Shown here piece by piece: positions 9,401 to 18,267 of a stretch of 64,000 nt of DNA. The first letter of the stretch is position 1. Each line of letters starts with the position of its first letter. The stretch covers positions 17,360,001 through 17,424,000 of the forward strand of contig CM060731.1 of NCBI GenBank assembly GCA_030704615.1. The letters are read 5' to 3'. The notes beneath the pieces are model-generated. The model worked only from the letters and a program-made list of their open reading frames with translations. It did no database searches and was not told where the DNA came from. The position numbers and the translations under genes were made by a program. Origin of the DNA: Takakia lepidozioides. Its lineage: Eukaryota; Streptophyta; Takakiopsida; Takakiales; Takakiaceae.

Positions 9401-12400
9401 CACCCAAAATGGCTAAGTCCCTAGAGTGGCAGGCACCGAAAACCGAAATTCGGCGCCATTTTTCCATTTCAAGGCCCAGTCAGTTCTGGGACTTCGCCAT
9501 TTTCGGGCTAGACCTGGGAAAATGGCGCCGAATTTCCAGTTCAGGGCTCCCAAAATGGCTAAGTCCCTAGGGTGGCTGGCACCGAAAACCGAAATTCGGC
9601 GCCATTTTTCCGATTCCAGGGCCAGACAATTCAGGGACTTAGCCATTTTCGGCCCGGACTTGGGAAAATGGCGCCGAATTTCCAGTTCAGGGCTCCCAAA
9701 ATGGCTAAGTCCCTAGGGTGGCAGGCACCGAAAACCGAAATTCGGCGCCATTTTTCCAATTCCAGGGCCAGACAGTTCAGGGACTTAGGCATTTTCGGCC
9801 CGGACCTGGGAAAATGGCGCCGAATTTCCAGTTCAGGGCTCCCAAAATGGCTAAGTCCCTAGGGTGGAAGGCACCGAAAACCGAAATTCGGCGCCATTTT
9901 TCCAATTCCAGGGCCAGTCAGTTCAGGGACTTAGGCATTTTCGGCCCGGACCTGGGAAAATGGCGCCGAATTTCCAGTTCAGGGCTCCAAAAATGGCTAA
10001 GTCCCTAGGGTGGCTGGCACCGAAAACCGAAATTCGGCGCCATTTTCCCAATTCTAGGCCCAGTCAGTTCCACCCCAACCTGGGAAAATGGTGCCGAATT
10101 TCCAGTTCAGGGACCTCATTCTGTGTTTTTCATGAATGCAGGTACTGCAAGTTCTCTCTTTTGGAGAAAGGTCATCTGTCTTTCGAGCCACCATTCTTCC
10201 TGGCATGGAGGAACCCTGGGGCTGACTCCATGTACACTGACGTTATTGTGAAGGAGTGGCATCTAGAACATTTGCGTGATTGCCCTTGGTATGTGGACCT
10301 TTCGCCCGGCTCGCTCGGCCCATCCGAGCTTCAATTGAAGCTGGATGCTAAGGCCTGACGAAACCGGGCTCCGCTGCCTCCGCTGGGTCCAAAAGAGGCA
10401 AAAGCGCTTGCAAACTCCAGGAAAGCGGCAGAGCTTGCTCAGGCAGGAATTCAGGAGAAATTGAATGAGAAGAATAAAGGCCAAAGGAAAAGGACAAGGA
10501 AACAGGTGAGTACAGTAACACCCAAAAAACAGAAAACCATCGGGGCATCGGAGGAGGCCCAGGAGGGGACCCAAGGGAGTGACTCGGACGACGACTTTGT
10601 TCAAGGTCCTGCGACTGCTGCTGCTGCTACCAAGTCACCGGTCGTCCGGGTTCCCAAGTCAGTTCGGAGTGGGACTGGCTCTGCCAAGAAGTTGGCATTT
10701 GAGGGCGAGCCTACACGGCGGTATTCGGCGGTGACGTTTACGCACAGGCCAAAGCTAGAACCTCCAACCATCATCCAATGCGTCAATGAGAGCTTCCTTG
10801 ACGCTCTCGCTGCCAGGGTGAAGAAGGTGGCACACAGCAAAGCAGAAGGGGAAAGCCAAGAAGAGGGCTGCCGGTACAGAGCCTAAAGACACCCCTGGTT
10901 TTGAAGCCATGATGGAATTCTTCACCGCTGTGAGCACGGATTGCAAGAGCACTCAGGGGGGGGGTTGAGGTGGAGAGAGTTTGCGATATGATTCTCCTCG
11001 ACATTCCAGATGGGGAGCTGCTGGAGGGCCTGGATGGTGTGCCCAACTGGAACAGGTTTACTGAGGACTACTGGAAAGCCGGGTTTGGGCTGGCAGGGAT
11101 GCTCCTGGATGACGGTGGATGTGTGGTTGTCTTTGCCACAAGAGGGAAGACCACAGAGAATGCGGTGGCAAGATGGACACCGAAAAGTGTCACCCCGGTC
11201 CTCCTCAGAAAATGGTTCTGCATCAATACACAGGGGTTGCGAACAGAGGGCCAAAGTGTAAGTTATCAATCTATTGCATTCACCTCATATTGTGGTGTAT
11301 CTAAACTAGATCCCGGAGTTGATCCCTCTTTTGTTGGATGTGCAGACATTGGTGTTTGAGGCATATTGCTTTGTGAAGAGAGGGTCTACGTTCAAATTCC
11401 GCAACGACGGTCGTCTTGTTGATGCCGCTGTGGACCCTGTTACCTATGATGTCCTCTACAACTATGTGCCCCACTCCAGTATGCCGAAGGACACAAAGAC
11501 AGGCAAACCGTGGCGGTACAGCCGGACCCGGAGCCCTGCTTTCATCCAAACCCTCATGGAGACATGCTCGGATGTCCAAGGGCGAATTCTTGACCTCACA
11601 TGTGACATGGGTAAGCCTTCACGTGCTCAGTTTATCCCCTGGCCCGATTGCAATTGCATGTCGCAAGCTATTAACCGCCTGCTTTGTTCCTCAGGTGCTT
11701 CAATGTGGGCAGGGACGTTGTCCAACAGGCATGTGTTCGCCTTCGAGCCAGATACTGCCCTCCACAACTCGGAACTTGCAGCGGCTGAACGTCTACCCAA
11801 AGAGGAAGAGGCACCCTCGGAGGATGAGGAAAAATCCGAGAAGGAGCAGGGGGAGGAACAAGTTGGGATCGAGGCCGAGGAGCCCCCGGTTTACGAGTGA
11901 GTGGTCGCATTGTAAGTTGCGTGAGGCACCTCCCTTTGCTCTCTTATTTCATTGAAAACCCTTTCTGCTTCTGCTGGTATTGACATTCTTGAAGTGGATT
12001 TGTTCTTACTGTAGGATGCCAAGTACTGCATGAGGGACGTCTACACTGGAGTTCATGGGCAGGAGGAACGTGCCTTTTTTTGCCAGGGGGGATTTCATGC
12101 CTAGTCCAAAAAGGGACTACATCCATCCTACTTATGTTGCCCGGCTTGCTTTGGTGTCCATTAGGAGGTCTTCCGAACCTAGTCGTGTACAACAGATTTT
12201 AGATGAGGCAAGCCTCAAGAAAATGAAGATGAGGGAGGAGGCAGCAGATATTAGAGCCCGTCGGGCTCGTAGATTTGTCTTGGATTCTGCTGAGGAAAGT
12301 GGGGGAGAAGAGGCAGAAGATTCCCAGGAGGTGAGGTGGACAGTCCCCCAAGGAGAGGACGGAATTTTTGAGAGGCATAGTGCAACCGATGCATCACAGA

Positions 12401-12474
12401 GCTCGGAGGATGGGGGGGATGAGGGGGATGAGGAAGAAGGAGGGCCAAGTTCCTCAGAAGGTGTAGGAGAGTAG
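6412..12474 (+). pseudogene. ParB/Srx-fold domain + DNA N6/N4 methyltransferase fusion, element A copy
   Basis: Likely exons: 6412(?)-8072, 8191-8379, 8483-8767, 8853-8978, 9074-9288, 10142-11257, 11346-11610, 11695-11896, 12015-12474, with GT-AG borders. Exon 1 has a Lys/Arg-rich linker (KKKKKAKH; RERAKERAKEQ), then IPLCRLVSLQVVRP and FYVWDGNHRLLAW, matching the IPL...RP and DGxHR motifs of the ParB/sulfiredoxin fold. After a long unrecognised middle come methyltransferase motifs in beta-class order: IV-like ILLDIPDG, then a strand GCVVVFA, then RSPAFIQTLMET and ILDLTCDMG (motifs X/I) and FAFEPD (II). Damage: one base lost in a G-run near 8262, TGA at 10356, frame breaks near 10850 and in nine Gs at 10966-10974, TGA near 12030. 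Acidic C terminus. The start codon is uncertain. Confidence 0.75.
9365..10115. repeat. element A palindrome array 3 (146-bp tandem unit) within an intron
   Basis: The intron 9289-10141 is largely a tandem array of a 146-bp unit (starts 146 bp apart at 9426, 9572, 9718, 9864), about five copies. Each unit is itself an inverted pair: GGAAAATGGCGCCGAATTTC facing GAAATTCGGCGCCATTTTTCC-like sequence, and AAAATGGCTAAGTCCCT facing AGGGACTTAGCCATTTT. The unit length equals a nucleosome core. The GGCGCC-centred motif is shared with arrays 1 and 2 and with element C. Confidence 0.9.
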
Positions 12475-12644
12475 TTCCCATTCCTGCTATGTCAGTTAGG
12501 ACACACTTGTATAGACGTGGCTTGCCACAAAATTTGCAATAAAATGTTGCATTTCATTGCTATGACGAGTCCACATGACCCTATTTCCGTGCCTCCTAAC
12601 CCTATTTCCGTGGACACACAATGGCCCGCTCAAGCTTTTTTTTT
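12475..12644. promoter_or_regulatory. 3' flank and right subterminal region of element A
   Basis: Contains AATAAA-like sequence (GCAATAAAATG near 12536) after the stop codon, a plausible polyadenylation signal, and two CCTATTTCCGTG words near 12590 and 12605. The inverse word (GCGGAAATAGG) appears twice near the right end of element B. Confidence 0.45.
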
Positions 12645-12683
12645 TCCCGCTCATGCTCATGCCGCTCATGAAATAGCAGCCCC
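12645..12683. repeat. element A right terminal inverted repeat
   Basis: CCGCTCATGCTCATG followed by CCGCTCATGAAATAGC and AGCCCC; inverse of the left end at 3172. The target duplication starts at 12684. Confidence 0.85.
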
Positions 12684-12692
12684 CCGCTGGTT
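12684..12692. repeat. 9-bp target-site duplication of element A (right)
   Basis: CCGCTGGTT, identical to 3163-3171; the LTR then continues with TATGACTTAGAC. Confidence 0.92.
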
Positions 12693-13560
12693 TATGACTT
12701 AGACAAAACAGGCTATAAACACTACTACCTATTTCTTAAGACATGCAACAGAGGTTGTCCGACGGTATGCTTTCAAAAACGATTATGAAGTAATCGTTTT
12801 AAGGATAGCTAAACCATAAACGTCGGATGAAGCCATATCTCTGCATGCTGCTTAATCCTATTGATTAAGCCCAATCTACAGTCTCTTAAGCATAAAAGAT
12901 CTTAGTCGAAAGGACTGAAGCCTCTTGGTTCATACAAGCAGATGGTAGTCAAGAGAAAACAAGAACTATTCTGAGATGATACACATTCTCACCATCTCAC
13001 GTTCTCTCATAATGCACATTCTCTCCATCTCACATTCACTCTACACAGAGATACTTCGAATAGCATGGCTTTACTTCAGAGCTCGTCACATCATCACAGA
13101 AGTACACATAATCACTCTGAGTCCCTCTAAATACACATTGATCACTGATACTCCTACCGCACACCTTCTGAGTTGCGTGCAGTCTTTTTATATTATGCTC
13201 GAAAGAGCCGTTACAGCCTGCGGTCGTTAATGACCGTTTGCCTAACTGCCTACGCAACCTAAAAGGTTTGCTAAAAAGTGGCTCGTTGTAGTGGTCGTGA
13301 GCCATAGTGGTAAACGGTCCACTACTCCCTCTATTGGTTAAAGCCGATGGTAACGTGACCATGCAATATCGTGGTTCACGGCTCACGGTTACTACACTAC
13401 CCACTACTGCTCTCGTGGTAATGTACCCTTGTCCCGCCATTGGCTAAGTACCGTGTACTTAGCCGTCTCTGCCTGTGGCTCAGGTAGTGTACGTCCATCA
13501 CTACCCGGTATGTCCCATTGTGACCCTTGTTGTCTGTCCCTCGTAGCATAGCCGTTATCA
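12693..13560. repeat. left LTR of the gypsy element, main part
   Basis: 868 bp that, with 3157-3171, make 883 bp, exactly the length of the right LTR. It ends GCCGTTATCA. In transcript orientation (minus) this is the 3' LTR. Confidence 0.95.
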
Positions 13561-13582
13561 TTTATTCCCCCCCTTCTTTTGA
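13561..13582 (-). promoter_or_regulatory. polypurine tract
   Basis: The minus strand reads AAAAGAAGGGGGGGAATAAA directly before the LTR start TGATAACGG. This is the usual site of plus-strand priming and fixes the element's orientation as minus. Confidence 0.85.
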
Positions 13583-13603
13583 AATTGTGTCCGCACAATT
13601 TCG

Positions 13604-14509
13604 TCAGTTCCTGTACTTGTTGTATCTCTTGGGGATGTAAGGTAGTGGCATGTCTGTCTGCAAGGTAGGAAGTGCGTCCCAGGATTGTCGTGGTGGCAGT
13701 TTCTTGTTCCTGTTATTGTCATTATCTGGTTGCTCCTCTGGTTTGTGAGTAGGCCAGCTTTCTTCATCAGGGTGTTCTGCTATCCCGTCCCCACGTACCA
13801 TATTGATTTTGTTGGTCAAGGTTTCGCGGTAGATTTGCAGCTCCTCCTTCGTCCAGGGTATAATGTGTTTTGTTGCCCTGCTGCCCATTAACCAGTTAAC
13901 AGCTTGGACCCCTGTTTCTCTGAAAGGGTGGTCTCTATCCAATACCAATGGTGAAAAGTGGTCATTTGCCTGGCGCCATGCTTCAGCATAAAGTGGCATA
14001 TTCATATATGCTGAAGTGCCTGTGACTCTCTCTGGTGGCTGAAATTTGGGTAATTCCCAGTGAGTATCTTTTTCAATACTCTCATAGCGCTGCCAGCTTC
14101 CCCTCATTGTCACGAACATGCGGTACAAGTAACTGCCAATATAAAAACTTGGGCATCCCATCACAATGGTTACTGCTGGGGTAGGATTAATCTTCAATTG
14201 CCCCACTGCCCGCATGTAAGCTACCAGCTCCTTGTATTCCAGAGGAGTTTGGCGCCAGAATTCAACCAATTCTGCCCCTGACCATGACTCCTCCTTAGCC
14301 AGTGGTCTCATCCTATATCTCAGAGGAATAAGAGTTTGATTGAGCAGATGTAATTGACCCAATGATTTGCAGGGAGTTAAGGTTTTGAAAACCTTCTCCA
14401 GTATTTCTGGGATTTGTTGGGCTGGTACTACCATCATTTTAAAGTATTCCTCTGAATACTTTAACCACTCCCCATCCTGCTTGCATGGCATGATTTGGAA
14501 ATCATCCAC
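13604..14509 (-). CDS. extra ORF 3 of the gypsy element, function unknown
   Basis: An open frame of 301 codons on the transcript strand, between pol and the 3' LTR, starting MDDFQIMPCKQDGEW. Features: a central hydrophobic patch (TPAVTIVMGCPSFYIGSYLY) and a charged, Asn/Pro-rich tail. It follows extra ORF 2 with a gap of about 50 bases in another frame. I recognise no family and see no clear signal peptide or coiled coil. It could be the C-terminal part of one protein spread over ORFs 1-3 through frameshifts, or a separate product from a spliced RNA. Confidence 0.5.
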   Translation of the reverse strand: MDDFQIMPCKQDGEWLKYSEEYFKMMVVPAQQIPEILEKVFKTLTPCKSLGQLHLLNQTLIPLRYRMRPLAKEESWSGAELVEFWRQTPLEYKELVAYMRAVGQLKINPTPAVTIVMGCPSFYIGSYLYRMFVTMRGSWQRYESIEKDTHWELPKFQPPERVTGTSAYMNMPLYAEAWRQANDHFSPLVLDRDHPFRETGVQAVNWLMGSRATKHIIPWTKEELQIYRETLTNKINMVRGDGIAEHPDEESWPTHKPEEQPDNDNNRNKKLPPRQSWDALPTLQTDMPLPYIPKRYNKYRN

Positions 14510-14556
14510 TGCTACTGAAGTTGATGCTACCAGGACACTTGGTAGTGTTACAGGGT

Positions 14557-15465
14557 TTACCTCTTGAGTAGATGGCCCTGTACCAGTGTTTGTTGGCTTG
14601 GTGGTGGTTGTGTTGCTGGTGGTGTTTGTGTTGGTGTTGTTGTTGTTGATTGTATTGGTGTCTCTTGTTCATGATCTTGCTCCTCTTGATCATCTTCGTC
14701 CATGAGTTCCTCTTGTTCTGGAATTGGTGGTAGGAACTCCTCATGAATGTCTGTCACCAATTTCGCCAACTGGCACTTCATCTGCCTCACCATTGCTCTA
14801 TTGAGTTTCTTCATCTCCAATTCACTCCCTTCATTCAACCAGGCTCTGGCTAAGGCTGCGTCTGTTGCATCCAACCCTGCTTGCAATGTCGGCTTCTCCA
14901 GCTGCTGCTTCCATTCTTGTTCATTGCCCATGGCAATGTCTCTTTCTGCGGTGGCGGTAAACAGCCTGCTCTCAGCATTCTCCCTTTGCTTCAGCAGTGT
15001 AGTGTTGCTGTTGAGCCACTTGGTTCCCTGATCTCTGGCAGTCCTCAGCTGCCCCTTCAGTGTCTCCACCTGCTGCTTTAATGTTTGCACCTGCCCTGTG
15101 AGTGTTTCCACCTCTGTCTCTGTTTTCCGAGATCTCTCTCGCTCTGCATCGAGGTCGGCTTGGACATGGCGTGTTTCGTCTCTCTGTCTTTCCCACTTTT
15201 GCTCCCACTCATCTCTGCGTTGTGCCAATGTGTTGTATTGGCGGAGTAAGGTCGACTTTTGATCTTCTAATGCTGCAATTGTAACCTCATGGTTACATAC
15301 TGCTCTTGCAGTGGCCAATTCCCTCTGGTGCTTCTCTTTGATGTGGTCTAAGATCATGTTCAGGTTTTCCGGGCTGATGTAATCCTTGGCCCTGTCCATA
15401 CAAACTGTCAATTGCCCCAATGCTTGTATTGCCTGCAGAATGACATTTTGTGGTGCTTCCTCCAA
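14557..15465 (-). CDS. extra ORF 2 of the gypsy element, coiled-coil protein
   Basis: 302 codons. Residues about 50-200 are heptad-rich (RDEWEQKWERQRDETRH, ETEVETLTGQVQTLKQQ, VETLKGQLRTARDQG), a long predicted coiled coil. The tail is acidic (EELMDEDDQEEQDHEQE), then Thr/Pro/Gln-rich. It lies in sense with, and downstream of, integrase. Sense-strand ORFs at this position are known in some plant gypsy lineages and are sometimes called envelope-like. No transmembrane helix is obvious, so I would not call it an envelope. Confidence 0.55.
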   Translation of the reverse strand: MEEAPQNVILQAIQALGQLTVCMDRAKDYISPENLNMILDHIKEKHQRELATARAVCNHEVTIAALEDQKSTLLRQYNTLAQRRDEWEQKWERQRDETRHVQADLDAERERSRKTETEVETLTGQVQTLKQQVETLKGQLRTARDQGTKWLNSNTTLLKQRENAESRLFTATAERDIAMGNEQEWKQQLEKPTLQAGLDATDAALARAWLNEGSELEMKKLNRAMVRQMKCQLAKLVTDIHEEFLPPIPEQEELMDEDDQEEQDHEQETPIQSTTTTPTQTPPATQPPPSQQTLVQGHLLKR

Positions 15466-15635
15466 CCCTGTGTCCTATGCTGTTGTATCTAAAACTTGTT
15501 GTGCTAGTAGTAATTCCAAATTGGAATTTCTGTCTTGTTGCTGCTGACTCGGTGCCTCTTGCACAATCTGCTGTTGCTGCTGATCGGGTGCCTGTTGCAC
15601 TATCTGCTGTTGCTGCGCCACTATGTCTCCCTCCT

Positions 15636-16463
15636 CTAATTGTGTGGCTTCTGTGTGTGCTGTTTGCTGTGCTTCGGTGTTGCCATGGTTAATTTCCATG
15701 GGTGTTGCTTCGTTCTGTGGTTTGTTCCCTCCTTATGGCTGTTGATTCTCCCCTTCTCTCTGTACTGGGGAATCAGCCGTCGAGTTGATGATGTCATTTG
15801 CTGCTGCACTTGTGTTGCTTCATTGATCCGGGCTCTTTTTGCAAGTCCGCCCTCTTCTTCTTCCTGACATGCTGCCATCTCACTTCCTTCTTCCTCCATT
15901 GTGTCTACCCGTTGCATGATTCCCAACGTCGCTTGCTCTTCGGCCGTTAGATGTACAGTGTGTCGAATCATCTGGAGTAACAATGGAGTTGCCATGGTAA
16001 TAGTCGCTTCCTTCTTCTTTTTTGTCAACCTGGTCAATTCTTGAGTTAACTTTTTCAATAAGAAGCTTGCCCAATTCACGATTTGCCCATTGAAGCAAAT
16101 CAACACTTGGTCGATTAGCTCCTTGGTACAGTAGCTATGGTTTTGCCTGAGGCAAAGCAATGTGCTAAGTACTGGGGCTATCTTCCTGAAGCCATGGTTT
16201 TTGTTGTGGCTGCATGTGTAGCCTTGATCTGCGTGCTTCAGGTTCCAGTCCAGCGTGGTGATGAAGTATCGCAGGCCAAGACTGTCCAACGTCTCATGTG
16301 TCTCTGTGTCCTGCTCAATCTTCCGCAACGCTGGGCTGATTTTGAAATTGACTTGCGCATAAGAACTTGGTGCCTTCCGCTTGGTGCCTGCCATTTCTCT
16401 TAGTCTCGGGTTGCTGTAAGGAATTGGAGCACCAATTCCTGTATCACAAGAAGTATGAAGCAC
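15636..16463 (-). CDS. extra ORF 1 of the gypsy element, function unknown
   Basis: A frame of 275 codons; the better start is MAGTKRKAPSSYAQ at about 16394. It has a basic N terminus, a middle with Cys/His (YTCSHNKNHGF) and helical segments (KELIDQVLICFNGQIVNW), and a Gln/Thr-rich C terminus. It is the first ORF after integrase on the transcript strand. I do not recognise it. ORFs 1-3 lie in three different frames, so either each is separate or the region carries frameshifts. Confidence 0.5.
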   Translation of the reverse strand: MLHTSCDTGIGAPIPYSNPRLREMAGTKRKAPSSYAQVNFKISPALRKIEQDTETHETLDSLGLRYFITTLDWNLKHADQGYTCSHNKNHGFRKIAPVLSTLLCLRQNHSYCTKELIDQVLICFNGQIVNWASFLLKKLTQELTRLTKKKKEATITMATPLLLQMIRHTVHLTAEEQATLGIMQRVDTMEEEGSEMAACQEEEEGGLAKRARINEATQVQQQMTSSTRRLIPQYREKGRINSHKEGTNHRTKQHPWKLTMATPKHSKQHTQKPHN

Positions 16464-16802
16464 ATTGGAAGTTGTGTATACAACAATTTCTAGTTTGCGG
16501 AAGAGAAGGTGAGGAGTTCGCTCCTGGGTTTAAGTAGGGGTTCATCTCTGTAGGTTTCTCCTCTAACTTCTCTCGAGGTTCTCGTGGAGGTAATTTTGTC
16601 CTGCTGGTTGCCTAGGTTTAAAGTGTGGTTAGCTTTAATTGTTGGGCCCAAGCTTACCAAGAAGCATTTAGCCTCAGGTAACGGTTTTGAGAAAACTTCA
16701 TCCATTTTGTGCTTGATTTTATTCCGTTGGTTTTTTCTTCGTGATTTGTTTTGTTTAAAACTGATGGTCGTTGATGATTGTCCAGTTTCGGTCAGTTTAT
16801 GT

Positions 16803-18236
16803 TCATCCCTCTGAGTTGTGTTCATCCACTTTGGTATGTGGTCCATTTTTTAGATGGGCGGCGTTGGCGCAGTACTTGCAGCTTGGTTTAATGGCTTTGC
16901 CCTTATCGTCCGCCGTCTTTTGGCAATCCATTGGATTGCGCCGTCGTTCCGCCTCTGTGTTATGATCGAAGGGTAGTGGTGTATGATTACCACTGTCGGT
17001 GGGGTGATTTGGAGCGAACATCTCGGAATTCAACACAAGCAGTGACTCATTGGCCGTTTCGTATTCGTTCACTGTTCTGTAGGGCATCTGTGCTGGCCAC
17101 GGTTCACCATACGGTATACGGGGTGGTAATGTTGTCCTCCAGATAAATGGTGGTCTAGCCATCGTGGTGCCCTGAATTCGTGTTGCCACTTGTCTTAGTA
17201 CATGTTGATTCACCGTGTCGTGATGAATGTAGTAGGCATTGGTAGTTTCGCACTCCTCATCTTTAGTTTGATCTTCCTCGTTGGCGTATAAATAATGTAT
17301 AAGAGCTTTGTCATGTATTCCCTGGTAGCCTTTTAGCTTGTTAATATTAATTCGACCCACGAATTCTTGTTCCAAGGTTTGCAAATCAACAGTCCCATTG
17401 TCATGTACCCTTTTGATTTGAAATGGTCCCATCCATGGCATTTTCAATTTTCCGCCCAGTTTGATCTTCTTGATTTTTGGTAACCATAATACAATGTCCC
17501 CGTCCTGGAAAGATTTCTCTTTCCCTTCGGATATTCTTTTCCTTCGTTGTTCCTGAATTCGTGCCATATTATCTGCGGCATCTGTTCGAACTTCTTCCAA
17601 ATGGAATAACTCATATTCCCTGACTCGTAAGGATTCTTCTAAACCCCATCGTTCATGAGTTCCGGTTCGTAGTGTGGGTATCATACATTCAATATGTAAT
17701 AGTGCCTCTACTCCATACACCAGTTGAAATGGTGTATGCTTCGTGGTTACCTGGTATGATGTCTTGAATGCCCATAGTGTTGTGTTCAATTTGGTGTCCC
17801 AATCTGTACGATTGGCATTTATTATCTTGGTTAAGATAGTGCATAATATTTTGTTGGTAGATTCGGCCTGACCGTTTCCTTGAGGATAGTAAGCAGTACT
17901 CTTGTGATGTACAATCATAAACTCCTCCGTCAAGCATTTTATGGCATCATTTATGAAATGTGATCCCTGATCACTGACGAATTCCAGTGGGCAACCAAAT
18001 CGTGTGATGATGTTTTCATATAAGAATTTGGCTGTTGATCTGGCAGTGTTGTCTCTTAGTGCCTTGGCCTCTACCCATTTGGTAGTGTAGTCAGTGGTTG
18101 TGAGGATGTATTGGTTTTGTGTGTACCTTGCTGGAGGTTTAATGGGTCCCACAAAGTCTAGCCCCCAACGCTGAAATGGTTCTGTTGGTAGTATTGGGTG
18201 CAGAGTCCCCTTCCCCGTTCGTTCTACCGGTCCCAT
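16803..18236 (-). pseudogene. gypsy integrase
   Basis: 477 codons in one frame. The catalytic triad is present: D in [13 protein letters not shown] in [12 protein letters not shown], and E in [12 protein letters not shown]. Downstream, a GPY/F-like module ([20 protein letters not shown]) is readable, with no chromodomain after it. The N-terminal HHCC zinc finger lies upstream across a frame break near 18250. Integrase inserts the cDNA into the genome. This domain is better preserved than the rest of pol, but it depends on a broken polyprotein. Confidence 0.88.
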
Positions 18237-18267
18237 CCTCTGGCAGACATCACACTATTGACAGTGT

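Larger units (their letters stand above)
3172..12683. mobile_element. element A: MULE-type transposon with ParB-methyltransferase gene
   Basis: 9512 bp between perfect 9-bp duplications. The ends are imperfect inverted repeats: left GGTTAGCTATTTCATGAGC, right (reverse complement) GGGGCTGCTATTTCATGAGC, each followed by clustered CATGAGC words. Contents in order: palindrome array 3390-3760, a transposase C-terminal remnant (minus), palindrome array 4895-5655, a captured PPR fragment, and a ParB-methyltransferase gene (plus) with a further array in an intron. The transposase lacks its catalytic core, so A could move only with help in trans. It is younger than the LTR retrotransposon it interrupts. 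Confidence 0.88.

Noticed and set aside
9361-10008. Four overlapping 96-codon frames (MAGTENRNSAPFF units)
   Set aside because: Produced by the 146-bp tandem repeat inside an intron; the unit is not a multiple of three, so no repeat protein can run through it.
13604-15465. Retroviral envelope gene in the gypsy element
   Set aside because: No signal peptide, furin-like site or transmembrane helix; the middle ORF is a charged coiled coil.
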